Positions 43,921-50,969 of a DNA stretch of 50,969 nucleotides are shown one piece after another (position 1 is the stretch's first letter; each line of letters starts with the position of its first letter). The notes under the pieces are model-generated. The model ran no database searches. It was not told the DNA's origin and saw only the letters and a list, made by a program, of their open reading frames with translations. A program made the position numbers and the translations under genes. The DNA comes from Basidiobolus meristosporus CBS 931.73 (Eukaryota > Basidiobolomycota > Basidiobolomycetes > Basidiobolales > Basidiobolaceae), in contig MCFE01000637.1 in the NCBI GenBank assembly GCA_002104905.1, forward strand, positions 1-50,969. Reading direction: 5' to 3'.

Positions 43921-44970
43921 AAGTGACCCTGTTTGACACTTACTAAAATGTGAATCACTACCAAGGTTGTGAACATGGAGGTACACTCAGTGGTTCTGTG
44001 TGCCGCCATAAGAAAGCTAACATGTGCTGCATATACTTAAAACTCAAGGAAGCCAAATGTAACTACACAAAAACAGGTTTGGTGAGGGAACATTGCATTT
44101 TGTTGGCCTAAGTCTAACCAGCTGAACACATGTGGAAACATAGGTCCACCTTCACAGTATACCAGCACTGATCTTGTGGACTACTGAACAGCCTGGGGCA
44201 GCTTCACTCAGTTCCAGCTATGCCAAGCTTCATTTTTCTTCAATGCAAACAATAAGTCTGGCCAGAAAATAGTCAAGTTCATTAGTGATGATTCAGATCA
44301 CTAGGCTAAGGTGGGTATTTAGGTATCAGTGTGTGTTTGGACTATGTATTGCTGAGCCTCTCCTCAGACCAAAGTCTTTTTTGTACAAGGTGGCTTGTTT
44401 CCTCCAAGGTGAATGGCCCACTATGGGGATTACACTGTCCTGAGTGAAAAGTTCTCATCAGTGTATCTTCAACAGCAAAGCCATCTTCATTGCATTCCAG
44501 ACTTGAAGATTTCCCCATCCAAAATACCTGGTATCCATATGGGGTTGAGAGCAGTGGAGGTGGGCAATACTAAAGCTGCTAGGTAGGGACACTGATGGAA
44601 GGGGTGGGATGACTTTTCTGGCAGTGATTTAGTATAGGCAAGAGGATATTGAGTATTCTACTGGTTTTGATTGGGGGACATCCCAATGCTGGTAACAACC
44701 TCTGGTGGTTCCACCATATGGAGAATCTTCCAAAAAAAATCCCAAATGATGGACCATTAGGTGGGGATGTTATGAGTGGCAAACAAATGAAGGATCACAG
44801 CAATCAACACTAAACAATTGCATATGTTTCATGTGTGAAGATGCAAGAATCAGTATAAAAATTCACCAGCATACCTCTGGTGCCACTCATCTGTCCACCA
44901 GATGACTGCATGAATTCTTTGACCACCAGCACAGGTTACCTGCTGGCTCACCACAAATGACAATGTCACC
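43921..44970. other. Gene-free transition zone
   Basis: No coding region or recognisable transposon is supported. CpG is still scarce. The short frames on both strands lack motifs. Confidence 0.4.
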
Positions 44971-46007
44971 CAACACACAGGTGTGCATCTGCTAACCCAT
45001 AAATGGGAGGGATTGGACTTGTACCCGTCAGATACCAGGACTATTGGGCTCGCATGGTTTCTTGGTAAGGCAGTCCCACATCCATCTAACCTTAGCAGGC
45101 TCAACCATCATCAGGTACAGGACCAGGTCCAGATCCACATGTACTGGTTATTTGGTGGGGCCGCATCACTGACCCCACCCACCGCTTGCCATATGAGGGG
45201 AATCTCCACTCGGGCCACCAAACACAAGCCTATTCGCCCTTCGCCACCACCACCGCCATCCACTAGCTGCCTACCACCGGAGGCCCATCTCGTGACGGGA
45301 CCTTGAACGTCCACCACGAGTTTCATCCAGATTGGGACTGGGAACTTGCTGATCAACTGGGTGGCCCGGTCCCAACAGTCTGGTGGACCTGTGGCGGACA
45401 ATCCCAACGGGTCTACCGAAATGTATGCCAGGGGAGGTGGCACGACTGGGGCTGGCCGGCCCGGTCCGTTCCCCAGCGGGGTGGCATTAGGCCGAAGGCA
45501 GTTGGGTTTTCAACGGTCTCCCTGGTCCTCTGGAGGGGGACGGGTATTGGATATCCCCGCCTCACTATCATCGCGGGAAGCCACCGATTCCATGTCAAAT
45601 CACACCATACCGAACCGAGTCCATCCCTTCCTACCATTCCGCGCCTGGCCTTTTCAACAGGAAGATTCCAGATCCGAAGCCTCGAGTTCCGGGTTCGTGG
45701 GGGGGGGTAGGGTAGGGTTCCAGGGATGTTGGGGTGTGCGGGCAGCGAGGTTTATCCAGTTGGTCAGATGGGGGAAGGGAACTGATTTCAAAATGCGCGA
45801 ATACATCGGTCAGCTTTTATCAGAGTCTAGTGCAATTAGGGAAGTTTTGTTTGGGTGGGTGGTGCCGGTGGAAAGGAGAGGAAGAGGATGAGCTAGAAGG
45901 CACAATATACATGTGTATAGTACATAAAGGAGACCATGATATGGCCCCACGACTGACTGTGGTGCGAAGGAATGTGCTATGACGGAGGAGGTAGAGGGGT
46001 GACTAGT
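44971..46007. other. CpG-rich gene-compartment DNA, no gene called
   Basis: Base composition changes sharply here, with frequent CpG. Overlapping frames exist on both strands (for example 45346-45891 plus), rich in Gly, Arg, Pro and Ser as expected for GC-rich non-coding DNA. They show no domain. Part of this may be the 3' flank of the C2H2 gene. Confidence 0.4.
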
Positions 46008-46956
46008 TTATGAGCATGGTGGTAGAACCGCTAGGGGACGAAAATCCCGGCTGTGAAACTCGGGATTAAGGAATTCCTGTGGGGAGGGAAGTTTGGGAGG
46101 TACCAAGGAAGGGGTGGACTGGACTTCGCCGTTGGGGTGGAGAGGGTATGAGTATGTTACAGGCGAAGAGAACGCGGAGTTGGTAGGGCTGTGCGGGTTT
46201 GTATGAGTAGGGGTGTGCGTAGGCGTAGACTGAGACGAGACGGTGCTCTGAATGTAATACGAAGGAGGGCTAAATTGAGGATAGCCTGCAGGAGAGATTC
46301 GGTCACGTAATTGGCAATCAATGCTACCACCACTGCTACTGCTATTGCCGCTAGAGTGGGTGTTGGCTCTGCCTCCATAGTTGAGCTCACCACGTTGGGT
46401 CGGAATTTTGCGGTGTAAACGATGTGCATCCTTCAGGTGCTTGGTAAGGACTGATTTCCTGCAAAAGCTAAGGGGGAACAAGGTTTCGGTGGTTAGACCA
46501 ACTGATTTTCGTTAGGGATCGCCCACACTCCACCCACCTCTTTCCGCATTCCTCGTATTTGCATTTATAAGGCCGGTTGCCGGTGTGGATACGACGGTGT
46601 CTGGCCAACGAACTACTATCGCTGAAAGTCTTGTTACACCCGTCGTATTCGCAGGCGTGGGGCCGCTCGCCTGAATGGGTTCTCTGATGAACAGTCAACG
46701 CGGAACGCTAGAAAGATCGAAGAGGTTAGCGAACAATGCGACCCAACTGAGTTGAGGATCCCCAGCATACCTGGATGAAGCTTTTGTTGCATCCAAAGGC
46801 CAGGCAAACAAACGGCCTGTCGTTGGTGTGGATTCTACGATGTCTGGAAAGGTCAGAGCGTCGAGAGAATCCCTTGATACAATTGGGCCAGGTGCACCGG
46901 AAAGGCTTCTCGGAGTGTTCCGCATCATCCAAATGAATTAACTCCAAAATATCCAT
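46008..46956 (-). CDS. Four-finger C2H2 zinc-finger transcription factor
   Basis: Three exons, 46956-46771, 46707-46538 and 46467-46008, join in frame to 271 residues. The introns (46770-46708, donor GTATGC; 46537-46468, donor GTGGGT) have CTAAC branch sites. The product has four tandem TFIIIA-type fingers near the N-terminus: [35 protein letters not shown]+[28 protein letters not shown] and [11 protein letters not shown]+[10 protein letters not shown] (plus signs mark exon joins), each with a complete CCHH set. A long Ser/Thr/Pro-rich tail follows. The arrangement occurs in a conserved group of ascomycete regulators; I cannot name the orthologue. The frame is open upstream to 47367, but the TATA-like box at 47128 favours the ATG at 46956. 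Confidence 0.85.
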
Positions 46957-47127
46957 GGGAACTACGGTCGGAGAGGAGCAAGAGTATGCGACAGGGACAA
47001 AGTGCAACGAGACAGAGTCAGAGTGCGATGGAGGTGGAGTACACGAATATAGTAAGGAATGGCTTGAGTATAAGGCCAACTGAAATCCAATGGTAAGGAA
47101 TACGGTGGTTCGTCTGTGATCTGCTGG

Positions 47128-47140
47128 CTTTATATATCTT
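47128..47140 (-). promoter_or_regulatory. TATA-like box of the C2H2 gene
   Basis: The minus strand reads AAGATATATAAAG about 170 bases upstream of the chosen start codon, followed by a pyrimidine-rich leader. It would sit inside the coding sequence if the upstream Met at 47367 were used, which argues for the shorter protein. Confidence 0.4.
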
Positions 47141-49979
47141 TTTAGGGACCAGCTCAAGCCAATTTCCATCGAAGGGGGCGATAAATATAGTAATCTGGTT
47201 ATGTAAAGTAGCAACCTAGTAAAACCCATAAAATACGGCTGGGATTTAGTAATCTGTGTGGGATGTGCACGGAGACCGCTAGTTGACCAATGGACTCCCT
47301 CGAGGGAGAACCTGGGTGGTGCCTCGTTGCTTAAGTAATCATAGGTGGGTGATGTCGTAAATGACATGGGATTGTGCTACTGCCGTCATGGAAATCCCCG
47401 TGCTTTGGGTCATTCCGATAATTGATGCGGCGGCCCCGAGTGAGCGAGCGAGGGCCGCTTATGGAATGAGCCCTCACCCCCTGACGAGATTGTTAGTAAA
47501 CAGCACGCATTCATTGGCGTGATGCTCTTAAACACTGATGCATTGGCGGTTCCGAATCGGGAAGGGATTTCTCTTTCTAATATGACGACCTTGTACCAGA
47601 AAGAGATCTCATACATCATCCCGGGAATCATGGATATGATTCACATCTACCACCAGCGAGAAGTATCACAAGCATTTGCGCCAAGTTTAGAGGAACTGGT
47701 ATGGTAGGCAGCCCCCTACCAATCACAGCAGGAGTGAGTCGTATAATGCCATTGAATCCAGTCACTTCCGCTCGAATAATCCCCTGATTATTTGTACAGT
47801 CGCTGATGGGGGAATGAATTGTCGTGGATTCCTGCGGAAGTGGGCTGATTATTCTGCCCGGGTGTCGTAGATGAGAACCACATTTGCCGATCGATGATGG
47901 GTTTGAAATTTGAGACATACTTGCCTATTGAAATGCACTGACTTGCCCAAGTATGGTGATGTCTGGGATTCCGCATTGGGGGCTTGTACGCTCTTACCAT
48001 GACTCCTCTGCGTGCCGAGTTGTACCCAGATGGAGCATGTCAACGCAATGTCGAGGTTTTGGGTCTAACGCTTCATTCTGCTCCTCCCTGCGGTCATTAG
48101 CGGGCAATCTGCTACCTGTGGCCGTCGCAAGCGACCAATCTCACCTGCAGTCTTACTCTGAGATCCTCATGTTAGAGTATTCAATGGATTCATGAGGCCG
48201 CATCCGCATCCGCACATTTATTCGTGTAATACGACATATTCAAGCTGATCGATGGATTGCACCAATACTAAGACTTTAATATACTAGGGCGAGCCGAGTG
48301 ATTTCCAGAGCTTCTTCCCAATCGATCGAGCAGATATACAATTTGAATGGGGAACCGATAATAAGATCGGAGAGGCATTTCGATCACCTCCGATGGCCCA
48401 TTCTTGTATATTGGTGGCTATTAATAATCGCTCACCGATGCCAGCCTGACCATCCACACCCCCAATTTTAACTTGACGCAGGTCAGCCTCGAGCCCATGA
48501 TACGCTAAATTTCACGATGCCCGACACGGATCAATCTAATTGAGTACCGCTTACGTGTAAGCGGGTCTGGTGTAGCACAGACTGAGGCATTAGAATACCT
48601 TGCTCTCTGACGGGTAGGACCATGATTTATGCTTCGACCTCGCTTTTGGCTTTTGGCTTTTGGAGGAATTATCAGCGAAGGGAGGTCATCTGGAGATAAG
48701 ATAGGCCATCGTATTGCCATTTTCAGGGCGGATGGGCTTTCTAGCATCCTTTTGCATCACGCAGCTTATTTGCAATATGGTTATTATTATTATTCTTATT
48801 ATTATTATTATTATTGTAACTATTATTGTGGTTGCTGTTTCTGTTTCTGTTGCGGTTGTGGTTGTGGTTGTTAAGTACGCAACAACAGCACCCTTCACGG
48901 CACCGATTCGCAACCAAGGCATACCCCTGCCTGATTTCGGCTGCTCTATTAGAGATGCGAAATACGGGATACCACCACCGGCCATCGTGATGATGCCAGG
49001 TTGGGGAACTGGAAAGGACACGGTTCGAGGGCAATGATGGAATCCATCGAATCAATTTTCCAGGAATGGCGATGATTTGGATGATTTCATCCCAGAATCC
49101 ATAAGGAGGACCTCGAGTCATCAAGAAAACCCATGGATTCTCGAGTTGGTGCGAAGGGTATCGGGTAGGGTGGTGGTGGCGGCACTCTTCTTCTGACTGC
49201 AAGCCGATTCACTCGCCGATGGCTGGCTCGATCGATCTAACCTCTTGGGATATAAGGACGGAGTGATTCCTACCTCACCTATTGGGTTTAGATCGTATAC
49301 AAGTCCTCTACATCGTACTGTCCGATGAAGTCATCCAGCATGGTTGAGGGGGAAGGCGATTGTTTTCAGGAGAGTAGTCTCTGCAGCGTACATCATTGGA
49401 ATCCCACGAAACGGACCACAATCCACTGACGCTTTGAAGGGAGTACGGTCTTGTATGGTATTATTAAAAGCATAATTCCATCGGCATCATTATGTAAGCC
49501 CTGTATCGGGAAATAGGTACAGATCAGCGATTGATTTAATCGACCTTAGAATTTGGGTGTCCAATTGGGAGGGACGGGATAAGGTAAGCATCCATCAAGG
49601 CCGCATATCGATGGAACAGGGTTTCCATAATCGGGCCAAACGCGTTGTCGCCAGTACGGTTTTGTGTTAATCCGGTTTGATACTTACCATAGTTAGCCAG
49701 CTGTACATACCACATTGAAATACTCGAATCTGGTTTGAACAGGGCCATTCATACTCAGGAATGGTCAGCATACATTATTTATTAGAATTACAAGAGTAGG
49801 TTAAGGGGGAGGGTGAGGGGGAGGGGAATATATCACTCGAACACTCTATGGAATACAATACAAATCATGAGGACGAACGGAACAATGTGTATTTGTCAAA
49901 GGGAAGAGAGGGAGGAATATATAAGTGGAAAGTGCATGGATTGGTGGACGGTAAATGGACTCCCATCAATGGCTGGTGA
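47141..49979. other. Intergenic region between the C2H2 gene and WC-2 homologue
   Basis: This GC-balanced DNA has CpG at normal frequency and no transposon matches. Short frames on both strands (such as 47519-47707 plus and 47628-47918 minus) lack domains or convincing splice partners. Much of it is probably the promoter of the C2H2 gene and the 3' flank of the WC-2 homologue. Confidence 0.45.
48778..48873 (+). repeat. Compound microsatellite (TTA)n then GTT/GTGGTT-type
   Basis: A run of ATT/TTA triplets (48778-48818) is followed by TGTTTC and GGTTGT hexamer-like repeats up to about 48873. Frames through it give only homopolymeric Ile, Tyr or Asn runs, so it is non-coding. Confidence 0.85.
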
Positions 49980-50969
49980 TCATTTAGCCTTCTTTGCCCA
50001 CCGGAGTCCACAGGCATTGCATAGGCTACAACGTGTTAGTGATAATAGAGGACTCAATAGTACGATAAATTATGTTCTTACGTTTTGGGCCCATTGGGCC
50101 CTTTTCTCCATTCGGGAGCCTCTGTTGTCCCGCATTCGGTGCAGATACGCTCGGAATCTGGTGCACGCTTTTTCTAGAGAATCCTATTAGTCAAAGGGTT
50201 CAAGAATCATCAGCCAGCCAGAGGAGCACATGCCTTTCTCTTTGGCGTGTAGCCACTGGAATATCCTGGGGGACTTTCGACAATGTCTCCATCAACCGTC
50301 TCACTCTTCCCCCCACGTAGATCGATCGAACTTCTACCAGTGTTGGGAGGCGATTTTTCTCCATCCGTTTGAGGAATGCCACTGCAACCGTCCGAGGAAG
50401 CTGGCCGTTGGGAGGAGCCTCCGAACTCCCTCAGCCGTTTCTGCAACAGCTCGTTCTCAATCTTCAGTTGCAAAAAGGAGTCCAGCATGGCATTGGCCTT
50501 GGAGAAATACGGTCGGGCAATGCAAAAGTAGCAAGTCGGATGGAAATCGCCTGGGTTGTACCGCGGATGCCCCTTTATCTCGAACATGACGAACCGATCG
50601 TCCTTCTTGCGGAGCCGGCAGTACAATTGAAACCTCTTGTCTTTCGACGAGAGGCTGATCATCCTCGTGAAATTGTCGCTATCATCCACATGAATGAGAT
50701 CCAGGACATTCCTTCCGGTCAACTCTTCAGGTTTGTAGCCGAGGGTTTCTTGGGAGGATGGTGAGCAATAAATCAGTCCGCAGGTGGGAGAGAGTACCAG
50801 ATACAAATCTTTGAGCTCGTTGATTACTCGGGTCTGCCAGTTCCTTCGCTTCGTGAACTCGGTGGCTTTCTCTGGGGAACTTCCATCCAGCTGCCAGAAC
50901 GGCTCGTTCGACGCGGAGGCAGCGGAGGGCGAAGGTGTGGGCGGTGTGGCGGAGTCAAAAGATAAATTC
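49980..50969 (-). CDS. wc-2: White collar 2 homologue (PAS plus GATA finger), 5' partial
   Basis: Three exons are present: beyond 50969 to 50234, then 50173-50082 and 50025-49980. The first exon is open to the window edge with no Met and encodes a PAS domain ([35 protein letters not shown], then [16 protein letters not shown]), then a coiled segment ending TPKRK. Exons 2 and 3 encode a GATA finger, [20 protein letters not shown] joined to [15 protein letters not shown] and stop. PAS followed by a C-terminal GATA finger of this type identifies WC-2, partner of WC-1 in the blue-light and clock transcription complex. Intron 2 (50081-50026) is GT-AG with CACTAAC. Intron 1 (50233-50174) fits only as GC-AG. 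The start codon lies outside the window. Confidence 0.9.
50082..50173 (-). other. wc-2: Internal exon of WC-2 carrying the first half of the GATA finger
   Basis: This 92-base exon starts after TTCTCTAG and ends before GTAAGAAC. It begins in phase 0 ([15 protein letters not shown]) and holds the first Cys pair of the finger; the second pair is in the 46-base terminal exon. A simple open-frame search would end the protein at 50210 and miss the DNA-binding domain. Confidence 0.88.

Noticed and set aside
45303-45891. Plus frames of 135 and 181 codons in CpG-rich DNA
   Set aside because: They overlap each other and minus-strand frames, have low-complexity Gly/Arg/Pro/Ser content and show no domain. 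Stops are simply rare in GC-rich DNA.
46957-47367. A longer N-terminus for the C2H2 protein from the Met at 47367
   Set aside because: The extra sequence looks like translated leader, spans a TATA-like box, and has no conserved features.
47519-47707. A possible 62-codon host gene
   Set aside because: It is short, overlaps minus frames, has no domain and no convincing splice sites.
49015-49040. A tRNA gene suggested by GGTTCGAGG
   Set aside because: There is no matching A box or cloverleaf around it.
48505-49202. Asn-, Ile- and Tyr-rich frames
   Set aside because: They are translations of the microsatellite at 48778-48873.
1-50969. CRISPR arrays, bacterial operons or ribosome binding sites
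   Set aside because: Introns, LTR elements and fungal regulators show this is eukaryotic nuclear DNA; no spaced direct-repeat array was seen.

Overview
The window is nuclear DNA of a filamentous fungus. Two host-type genes lie near the right end on the minus strand: a four-finger C2H2 regulator and a white collar 2 (PAS plus GATA finger) photoreceptor-complex homologue. Their introns are 56-70 bases long and carry CTAAC/CTAAT-like branch sites, which suits Pezizomycotina. The heavily CpG-depleted transposon load would fit a CpG-methylating, repeat-rich ascomycete such as a truffle relative; that placement is inference only.

Positions 1 to about 44,900 are a nested transposon landscape. From left to right: a palindromic miniature element (473-5896) split by a young Ty1/copia element with identical LTRs (1129-5813); relics of a second copia family (6118-9900); an essentially intact Ty3/gypsy element (10791-15728) inserted into a decayed, opposite-strand sibling (15725-19816), which also holds a solo copia LTR; further miniature elements and pieces of an unclassified LTR family here called F3 (19819-21690); a solo gypsy LTR; a miniature element with a 1.5 kb AT-rich cargo of unknown origin (22383-23884); two nested PIF/Harbinger-like elements, B inside A (24554 to about 31205), and a third inverted fragment, C; a Tnp2-like DNA-transposon relic; F3 again; a gypsy-like gag/protease relic preceded by a 73-base minisatellite; and a decayed copia (39845-43920) interrupted by F3.

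From about 44,970 CpG becomes common and recognisable transposons stop. This is a sharp boundary between a repeat compartment and a gene compartment. The C2H2 gene (46008-46956, three exons) and the WC-2 homologue (49980 to beyond 50969) are separated by 3 kb that contains only a microsatellite and no gene I can support.

The insertions can be ordered from the sequence. Element B carries intact CpGs, while its sibling A has lost nearly all of them as TG or CA. Copia-1 and gypsy G1 are the youngest retroelements. The Harbinger element B and the palindromic miniature element share 26 terminal bases and an AAT target duplication, so B-like transposase probably mobilised the miniature family. The least explained sequence is the AT-rich cargo at 22383-23884.
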